This document shows, one piece after another, positions 55,788-64,000 of a stretch of DNA of 64,000 nucleotides. The stretch covers positions 186,001-250,000 of the forward strand of contig NZ_MRST01000022.1 of NCBI RefSeq assembly GCF_001902145.1. The letters run 5' to 3'. This DNA comes from Pseudomonas fluorescens (lineage in GTDB: Bacteria > Pseudomonadota > Gammaproteobacteria > Pseudomonadales > Pseudomonadaceae). The stretch's first letter is position 1. Every line of letters starts with the position of its first letter. A program made the position numbers and the translations under genes. Under the pieces are notes generated by a model. That model saw only the letters and a program-made list of their open reading frames with translations, made no database searches and was not told the DNA's origin.

Positions 55788-55991
55788 GATTTGGGGGGTA
55801 AACCGGCAGGGATGCCGGTTTAGCCGCCCCGCGCCATGGATGGCGCGTGGCGGCGGCCCCCCAAATCACTGGCGGATTACGGGTACACCGAGCCTGGGCG
55901 AGGTGCCGAGTGGTGGGGCAAGAGCCTTTTGGTTACTTTTGGCTGGGCCGGCATTCCGGCTCTTTTCAAAAGTGACCCGCTGTAAAAGCGG
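55788..55991. repeat. Compact multi-hairpin intergenic repeat
   Basis: The outer stem GATTTGGGGGG (55788-55798) pairs over 11 bases with CCCCCCAAATC (55857-55867). Inside lie a 10-bp hairpin with a GGGA (GNRA-type) loop (55799-55822) and a second hairpin CGCGCCA/TGGCGCG (55830-55847), so the three form a Y. Next, GGTTACTTTTG (55931-55941) pairs with CAAAAGTGACC (55967-55977) around a GCCGG/CCGGC hairpin, and CCGCT/AGCGG (55977-55991) forms a last one. From memory, this element occurs often in P. fluorescens genomes and is sometimes misread as genes. Confidence 0.7.
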
Positions 55992-56109
55992 AACCAATAG
56001 CAGCCATTACCGCAGGAACGGATATGTACGCGGTCTGACCCGAGATCCTGGTCGGCTTTAAGGCCGCCTTCGCAGCGATGCGGCGACCCGACAAGCCAGC
56101 TCCCACATT

Positions 56110-56219
56110 TGGAATGCATTCCCCTGTAGGAATGGACTGCAGCCCTCATATCTGGAATGCAATCCCCCTGTGGGGATGGACTGCAGTCCTGATATTTGGA
56201 ATGCGATCCCCCTGTGGGA
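56110..56219. repeat. Two-and-a-half tandem copies of a 43-44 base unit
   Basis: TGGAATGC starts three copies at 56110, 56153 and 56197, each followed by ATCCCCCTGTGGG-like sequence; the first two continue with GGATGGACTGCAG and end in TGATAT. The third leads into a family A REP end (GGGCTTGCCCGCGATGCGGCC). No protein is coded. Confidence 0.75.
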
Positions 56220-56261
56220 GCCGGGCTTGCCCGCGATGCGGCCGGCCCAGACAACTACTAT

Positions 56262-56549
56262 CTACAGCCCACCCGTCGCGTTGAAGCCCACCCCCAGCAC
56301 CGTCAACACCGACAGTGGCAACAACAAGGTATCGAGCAACGCGCTGGCCGGCAGGTCGAGATGGGGATAGCTCGGGGCCTCGGCACCAAAGCGGTCCTTG
56401 GCGCAGCAGCCGCCATTGATTGCGTACAGATCCAGGCGTGTGCCGGCATACACCACCGGGGCACCCGGTTGCGCGGCATCCAGCGTGCGCGCGGTGGCAC
56501 AGCCGGCGAGTTGCAGCGCCATCAACAGCAGCAGCAGTGCTTTATTCAT
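56262..56549 (-). CDS. YceK-family lipoprotein (DUF1375)
   Basis: A 95-residue lipoprotein: [17 protein letters not shown] with lipobox LAGC (Cys 17). The YceK/DUF1375 pattern follows in [14 protein letters not shown] and [19 protein letters not shown]. Its job is unknown. The ATG at 56549 overlaps the end of ubiX by eight bases. Confidence 0.85.
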   Translation of the reverse strand: MNKALLLLLMALQLAGCATARTLDAAQPGAPVVYAGTRLDLYAINGGCCAKDRFGAEAPSYPHLDLPASALLDTLLLPLSVLTVLGVGFNATGGL

Positions 56550-57171
56550 CGCCGCCCAGATGGTGCTCGCCCCAACGCGGCAGCATGTCCTGAGGAATGT
56601 TCAACAGGTTGAGAATGCGCGCCACCACAAAGTCCACCAGGTCATCGATGGTCTGCGGCTGGTGATAGAAGCCTGGCGACGCGGGCAGAATAGTCACGCC
56701 CATGTTCGACAACTTGAGCATGTGCTCCAGATGAATACTCGAATACGGCGCTTCGCGCGGCACCAGAATCAACTGGCGGCGCTCCTTCAAGGTCACATCC
56801 GCCGCCCGTTCGATCAGGTTGTTGCAGGCGCCCGTGGCAATCGCCGACAAGGTACCGGTAGAACACGGCACCACCACCATCGCCGCTGGCGCACCGGAGC
56901 CTGAGGCTACCGGTGACATCCAGTCCTCTTTGCCGTAGACCTTGATCTGCCCCGCCGCTGCGCCGGTGTACTCGGTGAGGAATGCCTGCATCATCTGCAC
57001 CTTGGAAGGCAGAGCGACATCGGTCTCAGTCGCCAGCACCAATTGCGCCGCCTTGGAGATCAGAAAATGCACCTCACGGTCTTCACGCACCAGGCAGTCG
57101 AGCAGGCGCAGGCCATAGGGCGCACCGGATGCGCCAGTCATCGCCAGGGTGATGCGTTCCGGCCCGCTCAT
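56542..57171 (-). CDS. ubiX: Flavin prenyltransferase UbiX
   Basis: A 209-residue enzyme that prenylates FMN to make the prFMN cofactor of UbiD, needed for ubiquinone synthesis. [67 protein letters not shown] and [27 protein letters not shown] are the standard blocks. It overlaps the mpl stop by four bases (ATGA), so the pair is coupled; PA4019-PA4020 has the same order. Confidence 0.96.
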   Translation of the reverse strand: MSGPERITLAMTGASGAPYGLRLLDCLVREDREVHFLISKAAQLVLATETDVALPSKVQMMQAFLTEYTGAAAGQIKVYGKEDWMSPVASGSGAPAAMVVVPCSTGTLSAIATGACNNLIERAADVTLKERRQLILVPREAPYSSIHLEHMLKLSNMGVTILPASPGFYHQPQTIDDLVDFVVARILNLLNIPQDMLPRWGEHHLGGDE

Positions 57172-58517
57172 TTCAGTGCCTCGGCCAGCTTGCCGTGCAG
57201 GCCGCCAAAGCCGCCGTTGCTCATGACCACCACGTGGGTGCCGGGCTGGGCCAAGGATCTCACATGCTCAATGATGCCTTCCAACGAATCGCAGACTGTG
57301 GAGGGCACGGTGCATAGCGCAGCAATCGCGGGCAGATCCCAGCCGAGGTTGGCCGGCGCATACCACACCACCTGGTCGGCATCGTTGACGCTCTCGGGCA
57401 GGCCATCACGGTGCGCGCCCAGCTTCATGGAGTTGGAGCGCGGCTCGACGATGGCAATAATCTGCGCATCGCCGACGCGCTTGCGCAGGCCATCCAGGGT
57501 GGTGGCAATTGCGGTCGGGTGGTGGGCAAAGTCGTCGTAGATGGTAATTCCATTTACTTCAGCGACTTTCTCCATGCGCCGCTTCACACTCTTGAACGCG
57601 CTCAAGGCGGCAATGCCCATGGCTGGCACCACGCCAACATGCCGGGCGGCAGCCAGGCTCACCAAGGCGTTGGCCACGTTGTGTTGGCCGGTCATGCCCC
57701 AATCGACGATGCCTTGGGCCTGGCCTTCAAACAGCACTTCAAACCGCGAACCGTCTTCGCTGAGCAACCTCGCCTGCCACTGCCCGCCCGCGCCGGTAGT
57801 TTGCACCGGCGTCCAGCAGCCCATGTCGATCACACGCTGCAACGCAGGCTCGGTGGTGGGATGAATGACAAGGCCCTCACTTGGGATAGTGCGAACCAAG
57901 TGGTGGAACTGGCGCTCAATCGCCGGCAGATCTGGAAAGATATCCGCGTGATCGAACTCAAGGTTATTCAGGATCGCCGTGCGTGGGCGGTAATGGACGA
58001 ACTTGGAGCGCTTGTCGAAAAAGGCGCTGTCGTACTCATCGGCCTCGATCACAAAAAACGGCGTCTCCCCCAGGCGCGCCGACACCGAGAAGTTCTGCGG
58101 CACACCGCCAATCAGGAAGCCCGGGCTCATGCCCGCATGCTCCAGTACCCAGGCCAGCATGCTGCTGGTGGTGGTCTTGCCGTGAGTGCCGGCCACTGCC
58201 AGGACCCAACGGCCCTGCAGCACATGGTCAGCCAGCCACTGAGGGCCGGAGACGTAAGGCAAGCCTTTGTTCAGTACGTATTCCACCGCCGGGTTTCCCC
58301 GAGACATGGCGTTGCCGATGACGACCAGGTCCGGCACCGGGTCGAATTGCGAAGGATCGTAACCTTGGGTCAGCTCAATCCCTTGCGCCTGTAGCTGCGT
58401 GCTCATGGGTGGATAAACATTGGCATCGGAGCCTGTTACGTGATGGCCCAGCTCTTTGGCCAGAACCGCCATCGAGCCCATGAACGTACCGCAGATACCC
58501 AGAATATGAATGTGCAT
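57168..58517 (-). CDS. mpl: UDP-N-acetylmuramate:tripeptide ligase Mpl
   Basis: A 449-residue Mur-ligase-like enzyme of peptidoglycan recycling. It joins UDP-MurNAc to the tripeptide L-Ala-gamma-D-Glu-meso-DAP. It shows [22 protein letters not shown], the P-loop [44 protein letters not shown] and [19 protein letters not shown] 58517 gives [10 protein letters not shown]. With ldcA and the elongation cluster it makes several murein genes in this window. Confidence 0.95.
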   Translation of the reverse strand: MHIHILGICGTFMGSMAVLAKELGHHVTGSDANVYPPMSTQLQAQGIELTQGYDPSQFDPVPDLVVIGNAMSRGNPAVEYVLNKGLPYVSGPQWLADHVLQGRWVLAVAGTHGKTTTSSMLAWVLEHAGMSPGFLIGGVPQNFSVSARLGETPFFVIEADEYDSAFFDKRSKFVHYRPRTAILNNLEFDHADIFPDLPAIERQFHHLVRTIPSEGLVIHPTTEPALQRVIDMGCWTPVQTTGAGGQWQARLLSEDGSRFEVLFEGQAQGIVDWGMTGQHNVANALVSLAAARHVGVVPAMGIAALSAFKSVKRRMEKVAEVNGITIYDDFAHHPTAIATTLDGLRKRVGDAQIIAIVEPRSNSMKLGAHRDGLPESVNDADQVVWYAPANLGWDLPAIAALCTVPSTVCDSLEGIIEHVRSLAQPGTHVVVMSNGGFGGLHGKLAEALK

Positions 58518-58729
58518 AGTCGACCTCGTAAACATCGAGGCAGGTTAGCGTAGGGTGGAAAAGTTCGCACGCTTTAGCTGAGCGCGAAACGCTCGCCGGT
58601 AGGATCCGACGGGCACAAGGGAGGTCTTGAACCGTGCTGCCGGCGTTTTTAAGCTCAGCGTCTTTCAAGGTAGCGCGTGAGACAAAAAACGAGCAGTTCG
58701 CAATAACCAAGTTACTCCGACAGCGCCCC

Positions 58730-60640
58730 TTACTGCATGGCGTCCCGTGAAATGCCATGTTTGCGTAACTTGCGGTACAGCGTATTGCGACTGACCCCCA
58801 ACTGTTCAGCCACATGGCTCATATGCCAGCGCTGCTGCGCCAACGCGTTGAGCAATGCCTGGCGCTCGGCGTTCTCCAGCGGCGAGGCGCACGGCGCATC
58901 CACCCTCGCCCCTTGCGGCTGCGCTTGGCGAATCAGTGCCGGCAAGTCTTCAAGACCGACTCGCCCGCCCTCACAGAGCGCCACTACCGTACGCAACACC
59001 GTACGCAACTGCCGCAGGTTGCCGGGCCATTGGAATGCTAACAAGGCTCGGCGCGCAGGTTCGTCCAGCATCACCTGCTCGGTGCCCGCTTCCTGGGCCA
59101 GGAGGAAGTCCAACAGTTGCGACTTGTCACTGCGTTCGCGCAACGGCGGCAGGGCCACTTCCAAGCCGTTCAAGCGGTAATACAGGTCTTCGCGAAAGCT
59201 GCCATCGGCCACGCGCTCTAGCAAATTACGGTGCGTGGCGCTGATGATGCGCACGTTCACCGCTTGAGGTTCGCCGCCGATAGGCACCACCAGGCGATCC
59301 TCCAGTACCCGTAACAGGCGGGTTTGCAACGCCAGGGGCATGTCGCCGATTTCATCGAGAAACAGCGTGCCGCCGTCGGCCTGTTGCAGCTTGCCGCGCA
59401 TGCCTTCTTTAAGCGCGCCGGTGAAACTGCCGGCGCGATAGCCAAATAATTCGCTCTCGATCAGGTTTTCTGGAATCGCCGCACAGTTCAGCGCAACAAA
59501 GGCCTTATCGCCCCGCTGGCTAGCCTGGTGCACGGCCTTGGCGAAGGCTTCTTTACCGCAGCCGGTTTCGCCGTTGATCAGCAAAGGCACATCGCGCTCG
59601 AACACTCGCGAGGCCTTGCGTAGCTCATTTTGCAACGCCGGGTCGCCCACGCAGATACCCAAAGGCCGTGGCGCCTGCGGCTTGATGACGGGCACCGGCA
59701 CACTGCGCGGCTGGCCTCGCAGCGCTGCAAACAGAGGCCGACCATCGCGGGTGCGCAGCGGCCAACTGGCCGTGGCATTTGCGCTGGCCCGACCCAGCAA
59801 CTGATCCAGGGAGCAGTCGAAAAAGGCTTCCACCGGCTGGCCCACCAAGCCGCCGCGTAGCTGCCCCAACAGGTTCAGAGCGCTCTGGTTGACCGCACAA
59901 ATGCGCCCTTCACCATCGAACGCCAGCAAGCCTTCGCTGAATAACCCGACCGACTCGGCCTGCAGATGGAAACGCAACAGCCAGTGGTGTTCGAAGTGGC
60001 GCAGGAAGTAGCAACTTTCGATCATCTTGGCCGACAGGTTCACCAGCGCCATGGTGTGGAACTGGCTCTGGCGCGACACGGCTTCGCGGGCCGAGGACAC
60101 ATCCAGCACCGCCAGCAATTCACCATGAGGATCGAACACGGGGCTCGCCGAACAGGTCAGCCCGGTATGACGGCCGCGAAAATGCTCGTCACGGTGGATC
60201 GTCAACGACTGCCGTTCCACCAGGCAGGTGCCGATGCCGTTGGTGCCTTCGCAGGCTTCGCTCCAGTCAGCGCCCAGCCATAAGCCGGCACGCTCGAAGA
60301 TCTTGCGCTCGGACGGCGCGGTGACACAGTTGAGGATCACCCCCCGCGCATCGGTGAGCAGCACCGCATGACCGGCGCCGGAGAGTTGCTGGTGCAGGCT
60401 GTTCATTTCGCTGCCGGCGATGTGCAGCACTTGGCGCAGGCGTTCGCGACTTTCCAGCAGGCGCCCGTGCTCGAGCACGGTGGGCGCGATGGTCAGCGCC
60501 GGGTCGAGGTGGTAATCCTCCACGCAGCGCAGCCAGGAACGGGCTATGGACGGGTCGCTGCCAGGCCCTTGGGAAAGCTCTTGGCCACGGGTGACGGTCA
60601 AGACTTGCTGGGCATGGCGACTGAAATGATCGTTATGCAT
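58730..60640 (-). CDS. eatR: EatR-like sigma54-dependent activator of ethanolamine use
   Basis: A 636-residue AcoR-type activator. A GAF-like sensor lies in the first 200 residues and a PAS-like domain at about 225-300. An AAA+ domain has GETGCGKEAFAKAVH (Walker A, 357-363), FGYRAGSFTGALKEG (402-412; the sigma54-contact loop is GSFTGA, not GAFTGA) and GGTLFLDEIGD (Walker B). A Fis-type helix-turn-helix ends the protein (RWHMSHVAEQLGVSRNTLYRKLRKHG). Start ATG 60640 was picked for AGGGAGA upstream. Its position next to an aldehyde dehydrogenase and an ethanolamine permease matches PA4021. The 212-base gap to mpl holds no gene that I can see. Confidence 0.85.
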   Translation of the reverse strand: MHNDHFSRHAQQVLTVTRGQELSQGPGSDPSIARSWLRCVEDYHLDPALTIAPTVLEHGRLLESRERLRQVLHIAGSEMNSLHQQLSGAGHAVLLTDARGVILNCVTAPSERKIFERAGLWLGADWSEACEGTNGIGTCLVERQSLTIHRDEHFRGRHTGLTCSASPVFDPHGELLAVLDVSSAREAVSRQSQFHTMALVNLSAKMIESCYFLRHFEHHWLLRFHLQAESVGLFSEGLLAFDGEGRICAVNQSALNLLGQLRGGLVGQPVEAFFDCSLDQLLGRASANATASWPLRTRDGRPLFAALRGQPRSVPVPVIKPQAPRPLGICVGDPALQNELRKASRVFERDVPLLINGETGCGKEAFAKAVHQASQRGDKAFVALNCAAIPENLIESELFGYRAGSFTGALKEGMRGKLQQADGGTLFLDEIGDMPLALQTRLLRVLEDRLVVPIGGEPQAVNVRIISATHRNLLERVADGSFREDLYYRLNGLEVALPPLRERSDKSQLLDFLLAQEAGTEQVMLDEPARRALLAFQWPGNLRQLRTVLRTVVALCEGGRVGLEDLPALIRQAQPQGARVDAPCASPLENAERQALLNALAQQRWHMSHVAEQLGVSRNTLYRKLRKHGISRDAMQ

Positions 60641-60734
60641 GTTCTTATTATTCTCCCTGCGTGAGAACGCCCAGCATCCCCCAGCCATCCGGCCATTGCA
60701 ATCCCGGCCCGCCCCACCGGTCACAGGCTGTACC

Positions 60735-60749
60735 GTTTGTGGCACAAAC
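60735..60749. promoter_or_regulatory. Perfect palindrome, candidate EatR binding site
   Basis: GTTTGTG-G-CACAAAC is a perfect 7-1-7 inverted repeat, about 110 bases before the expected transcription start of the aldehyde dehydrogenase operon, a normal distance for a sigma54 enhancer site. It lies between the divergent eatR-like gene and the operon. Confidence 0.55.
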
Positions 60750-60832
60750 TGTCACCTTGCCTGTATCACTCCCGTCACGGCAAAGCCTTGCAACAAAGCC
60801 CAACCTCTTGATTCTGCTGGCCCGCACGGCGA

Positions 60833-60848
60833 TGGCCCAACCTTTGCT
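60833..60848 (+). promoter_or_regulatory. Sigma54 (-24/-12) promoter of the ethanolamine-use operon
   Basis: TGGCCC-AACCT-TTGCT keeps GG and GC exactly 12 bases apart as in TGGCAC-N5-TTGCW; only one base of the conserved core differs. It precedes the aldehyde dehydrogenase ATG by 65 bases and fits the divergent sigma54 activator gene. Confidence 0.75.
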
Positions 60849-60912
60849 CTACGCTTTATAACGCGCTCGCAGCGCTGTACTCCAATAAACATAAAAGCAG
60901 GAGATGCCCACC

Positions 60913-62433
60913 ATGCGTTATGCACACCCCGGTACTGAAGGCGCCATCGTTTCGTTCAAGGCCAAGTACGGTAACTACATCGGCGGCGAATTCGTGGCTC
61001 CGGTCGATGGCAACTATTTCTCCAACACCTCGCCGGTCAACGGCAAGCCGATTGCCGACTTCCCGCGCTCCACCGCCAAAGACATCGACAAGGCGCTGGA
61101 CGCCGCCCACGCAGCCGCCGATGCCTGGGGCAAAACCTCGGCCCAGGACCGCTCGCTGGTCCTGCTGAAGATTGCCGACCGTATCGAGCAAAACCTCGAA
61201 CTGCTGGCCATCACCGAAACCTGGGACAACGGCAAGGCCGTGCGTGAAACCCTCAACGCCGACATCCCCCTGGCCGCCGACCACTTCCGCTACTTCGCCG
61301 GCTGCATCCGCGCCCAGGAAGGCAGCAGCGCGGAAATCAACGAACTCACCGCCGCCTATCACTTCCACGAGCCGCTGGGCGTGGTCGGCCAGATCATCCC
61401 GTGGAACTTCCCGCTGCTGATGGCCGCGTGGAAACTCGCACCGGCCCTGGCCGCCGGTAACTGCGTGGTGCTCAAGCCCGCCGAGCAAACGCCGCTGGGC
61501 ATCAGCGTGCTGATGGAGCTGATCGGCGACTTGCTGCCACCGGGCGTGCTGAACGTGGTGCACGGTTTCGGCAAGGAAGCTGGCGAAGCCCTTGCCACCA
61601 GCAAGCGCATCGCCAAGATCGCCTTTACCGGTTCAACACCTGTGGGCTCGCACATCATGCATGCCGCGGCCGAGAACATCATTCCGTCCACGGTCGAGCT
61701 GGGCGGCAAGTCGCCGAACATCTTCTTCGCCGACATCATGAAAGCCGAACCTGCATTTATCGAAAAAGCCGCCGAAGGCCTGGTGCTGGCGTTCTTCAAC
61801 CAGGGCGAAGTGTGCACCTGCCCTTCCCGCGCTCTGGTGGAAGAGTCGATCTACGACGACTTCATGAAAGTGGTGATGAAGAAGGTCGAGTCGATCAAGC
61901 GTGGCGACCCGCTGGACACCGACACCATGGTCGGCGCCCAAGCGTCCGAGCAGCAGTTCGACAAGATCCTGTCCTACCTGGAAATCGCCAAGGGCGAAGG
62001 CGCGCAATTGCTCACGGGCGGCAAGGTCGAGAAGCTCACGGGCGACCTGGCCACCGGTTATTACATCCAGCCGACCCTGCTCAAGGGCACCAACGACATG
62101 CGCGTGTTCCAGGAAGAAATCTTCGGCCCGGTGGTGAGCATCACCACCTTCAAGGACGAAGCCGAAGCCCTGGCAATTGCCAACGACACCGAGTTCGGCC
62201 TGGGCGCCGGTCTGTGGACCCGCGACATCAACCGCGCCTACCGCATGGGCCGGGCGATCAAGGCCGGTCGCGTGTGGACCAACTGCTACCACCTGTACCC
62301 GGCGCATGCCGCGTTTGGCGGTTACAAGAAGTCTGGCGTGGGCCGTGAAACCCACAAAATGATGTTGGATCACTACCAGCAGACCAAGAACTTGCTGGTG
62401 AGCTACGACATTAATCCGTTGGGCTTTTTCTAA
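60913..62433 (+). CDS. Aldehyde dehydrogenase of ethanolamine catabolism
   Basis: A 506-residue NAD-dependent aldehyde dehydrogenase, probably oxidising the acetaldehyde made by ethanolamine ammonia-lyase. [41 protein letters not shown] with the general-base Glu and [16 protein letters not shown] with catalytic Cys, followed by [13 protein letters not shown], are typical. AGGAG sits nine bases before ATG 60913; ATG 60904 is too close to it. Corresponds to about PA4022. It is separated from the permease by 322 bases of repeats. Confidence 0.92.
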   Translation: MRYAHPGTEGAIVSFKAKYGNYIGGEFVAPVDGNYFSNTSPVNGKPIADFPRSTAKDIDKALDAAHAAADAWGKTSAQDRSLVLLKIADRIEQNLELLAITETWDNGKAVRETLNADIPLAADHFRYFAGCIRAQEGSSAEINELTAAYHFHEPLGVVGQIIPWNFPLLMAAWKLAPALAAGNCVVLKPAEQTPLGISVLMELIGDLLPPGVLNVVHGFGKEAGEALATSKRIAKIAFTGSTPVGSHIMHAAAENIIPSTVELGGKSPNIFFADIMKAEPAFIEKAAEGLVLAFFNQGEVCTCPSRALVEESIYDDFMKVVMKKVESIKRGDPLDTDTMVGAQASEQQFDKILSYLEIAKGEGAQLLTGGKVEKLTGDLATGYYIQPTLLKGTNDMRVFQEEIFGPVVSITTFKDEAEALAIANDTEFGLGAGLWTRDINRAYRMGRAIKAGRVWTNCYHLYPAHAAFGGYKKSGVGRETHKMMLDHYQQTKNLLVSYDINPLGFF

Positions 62434-62482
62434 CTTAGCCTTGTAGCAAGCAACCCGCTCCCAACTTGAAATGCAACCAGGT
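62434..62482. repeat. Fragment of a REP-type repeat
   Basis: TAGCAAGCAACCCGCTCCCAAC at 62444 onward is a worn single arm of the family A repeat, with no partner. It shows that this gap has collected repeats more than once. Confidence 0.5.
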
Positions 62483-62675
62483 GTGGGAGCTGGCTTGCCT
62501 TAATGCCAGTCAGTTAAGGCTTTTTTGTAGGAGCGAGCTTGCTCGCGAAAAACTCAAAGGCGCCGCGTTCATTCAGCAAGCACGCGTTATCGTTGACGTT
62601 TTTCGCGAGCAAGCTCGCTCCTACAGAAGGCGATGACCGCTTAACTGACTGGCATTATGGCTTGCCAGCTCCCAC
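62483..62675. repeat. Nested repeat: family C element split by a family B element
   Basis: The outer arms are GTGGGAGCTGGCTTGCCTTA (from 62483) and the mirror ending GGCTTGCCAGCTCCCAC (62675); between them AATGCCAGTCAGTTAAG (62502-62518) pairs with CTTAACTGACTGGCATT (62640-62656). Inside lies a complete family B repeat (62526-62625) with its own arms TGTAGGAGCGAGCTTGCTC and GAGCAAGCTCGCTCCTACA. The whole reads as one repeat placed in the loop of another. Confidence 0.85.
62526..62625. repeat. REPIN-type repeat, family B, inverted orientation (inner element)
   Basis: Arms TGTAGGAGCGAGCTTGCTCG and CGAGCAAGCTCGCTCCTACA. The loop AGGCGCCGCGTTCATTCAGC and CGCGTTATCGTTGACG is the reverse complement of the loop of the copy at 10909, so this copy points leftward. 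Confidence 0.9.
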
Positions 62676-62755
62676 ATTTGATATCACAAGCAATTGCTAC
62701 CTCGTTCGGCACAAAGACGCCGAGTCAAAAACAATAAGAATGGAAGGTACTTCCC

Positions 62756-64000
62756 ATGCCTAGCGAACCCACTGGTTCTTCTGTCGACTTCGAAAAAGTC
62801 GGCACCGATTATTTTCAACAACGCGAACTGAAAAAAGGCGCCGCCGGCTGGGTACTACTGGTTGGCCTTGGCGTCGCCTATGTTATTTCCGGCGATTACG
62901 CCGGCTGGAACTTCGGCCTGGCCCAGGGCGGCTGGGGCGGCATGTTCCTCGCCACTTTGCTGATGGCCACCATGTACCTGTGCATGTGCTTTTCCCTGGC
63001 CGAGTTGTCTTCGATGATCCCCACTGCCGGCGGTGGCTACGGTTTTGCCCGCAGTGCCTTTGGCCCCTGGGGCGGGTTCCTCACTGGCACTGCCATCCTT
63101 ATCGAATACGCCATCGCTCCCGCCGCCATCGCGGTGTTTATCGGCGCCTATTGCGAGTCGCTGTTCGGGATTGGCGGCTGGATGATTTACCTGGCGTTCT
63201 ACATCATCTTTATCGGCATCCACATCTTTGGTGTGGGTGAAGCCTTGAAGCTGATGTTTGTGATCACCGCCGTCGCCGCGATTGCCCTGGGCGTGTTCCT
63301 GGTGTCGATGGTGCCGCACTTCAACGTCGCCAACCTGCTGGATATTCCGATGACCGAGGCCAAGGGCGCGAGCAGCTTCCTGCCGTTCGGCTACGTCGGC
63401 GTGTGGGCGGCGATTCCTTATGCCATCTGGTTTTTCCTGGCGGTGGAAGGCGTGCCCCTGGCGGCTGAAGAAACCAAGAATCCCAAGCGCGACCTGCCGC
63501 GCGGACTGATTGGCGCGATTGTGGTGCTGACCAGTTTTGCCCTGTTGATCCTGGTGATCGCGCCGGGCGGAGCGGGGACTTACGCGCTGATCAAATCCGG
63601 CAACCCGCTGGTTGAAGCCTTGGCGTTGTCCTACGGCGGTTCCACCTGGATGGGCAGCTTCGTCAACCTGGTCGGCCTGGCCGGTTTGATCGCGAGCTTT
63701 TTCTCGATTATCTACGCCTATTCGCGGCAGATCTTTGCCTTGTCCCGTGCCGGTTACCTGCCGCGCAAATTGTCCGAGACCAACAAGAGCAAGGCGCCAG
63801 TATTGGCACTGGTGATCCCCGGGATTATCGGGTTTGGCCTGTCGCTGACCGGCCAGGGTGACTTGCTGATCCTGGTAGCGGTGTTTGGCGCCACCATTTC
63901 CTACGTGTTGATGATGGCCGCCCACATCACCCTGCGCATCCGTCGCCCTAAAATGGAGCGGCCATACCGCACGCCGGGGGGCATCTTCACCTCAGGCGTG
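62756..64000 (+). CDS. Ethanolamine permease (partial, runs off the window)
   Basis: The first 415 codons of an APC-superfamily transporter are visible, with no stop. It opens PTGSSVDFEKVGTDYFQQRELKKGAAGWVLLVGLGVAYVISGDYAGWNFGLAQGGWGG, the N-terminus of EutP/EatA-type ethanolamine permeases. FSLAELSSMIPTAGGGYGFARSAFGPWGGFLTGTAILIEYAIAPAAIAVF, FLAVEGVPLAAEETKNPKRDLPRG and SFFSIIYAYSRQIFALSRAGYLPRKLSETN follow, with about eleven membrane segments so far. GGAAGG precedes ATG 62756. Going by PAO1 (PA4023-PA4025), eutB and eutC should come next; that is outside what I can see. Confidence 0.9.
   Translation, partial: MPSEPTGSSVDFEKVGTDYFQQRELKKGAAGWVLLVGLGVAYVISGDYAGWNFGLAQGGWGGMFLATLLMATMYLCMCFSLAELSSMIPTAGGGYGFARSAFGPWGGFLTGTAILIEYAIAPAAIAVFIGAYCESLFGIGGWMIYLAFYIIFIGIHIFGVGEALKLMFVITAVAAIALGVFLVSMVPHFNVANLLDIPMTEAKGASSFLPFGYVGVWAAIPYAIWFFLAVEGVPLAAEETKNPKRDLPRGLIGAIVVLTSFALLILVIAPGGAGTYALIKSGNPLVEALALSYGGSTWMGSFVNLVGLAGLIASFFSIIYAYSRQIFALSRAGYLPRKLSETNKSKAPVLALVIPGIIGFGLSLTGQGDLLILVAVFGATISYVLMMAAHITLRIRRPKMERPYRTPGGIFTSGV

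Noticed and set aside
55738..56061. A 106-codon open frame over the folded repeat
   Set aside because: It follows the hairpins and short repeats, shows no family pattern, and repeats of this kind are often misannotated as genes.
62539..62763. A 74-codon frame before the permease
   Set aside because: It is built mostly of the inner family B repeat and ends inside the permease start; no ribosome-binding sequence.

Overview
The window is a stretch of core chromosome from a Pseudomonas of the P. fluorescens group. Three things support this. The GC content and codon use are high and even. Gene order matches, as I remember it, the P. aeruginosa PAO1 segment from about PA3961 (hrpB) to PA4023 (ethanolamine permease). 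Many gene ends carry the short inverted repeats (REP/REPIN type) typical of P. fluorescens genomes. I recognised no tRNA, rRNA, prophage, integrase, insertion sequence or CRISPR array. All database and family statements are from memory, because no search could be run.

Layout. 1-980: the 3' end of a regulator gene, a strongly folded leader, and a small DUF6124-like gene that appears frameshifted. 997-7562: housekeeping genes (DEDDh exonuclease, NYN protein, DUF2076 protein, YciC-like membrane protein, EEP-fold phosphoesterase, HrpB helicase). 7785-15350: lipoprotein, FieF transporter, DUF6515 protein, Lrp-type regulator, DUF2788, RluE, AMP nucleosidase and AidB-like flavoprotein. 15546-20973: the LadS hybrid sensor kinase divergent from thiD-thiE-hemL. 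21200-27763: Sel1 protein, DUF1820 and miaB-ybeZ-ybeY-corC-lnt. 27915-36512: YdcF, leuS-lptE-holA, arfA, sltB3 and ldcA.

36666-48069 is one long leftward gene train: proA-nadD-rsfS-rlmH-pbpA-rodA-sltB1-rlpA, then dacC, ybeD(DUF493)-lipB-lipA. It joins cell elongation (PBP2/RodA with lytic transglycosylases and a carboxypeptidase) to ribosome silencing and methylation, NAD and proline synthesis, and lipoate attachment. 48245-58517 holds mpg, a DedA-PAP2 fusion, a LON-domain protein, lrgAB, a MaoC-like hydratase, a MORN-repeat lipoprotein with a C13-type protease domain, a NAD(P)-binding protein, a mosaic of folded repeats, a YceK lipoprotein, ubiX and mpl. 58730-64000 is an ethanolamine-use locus: an EatR-like sigma54 activator divergent from an aldehyde dehydrogenase and a permease that runs off the window. 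It has a good -24/-12 promoter and a perfect palindrome as candidate activator site.

The most interesting signals are non-coding or mixed. They are: (i) a multi-stem, probably pseudoknotted leader at 345-540; (ii) a terminator-like hairpin inside the arfA coding region, which would yield a stop-codon-less mRNA; (iii) one REPIN-type repeat apparently inserted inside another at 62483-62675; (iv) a compact multi-hairpin repeat at 55788-55991; (v) an orphan leftward terminator at 10103-10128 next to an open frame without a start codon; and (vi) the MORN/C13 protease lipoprotein.
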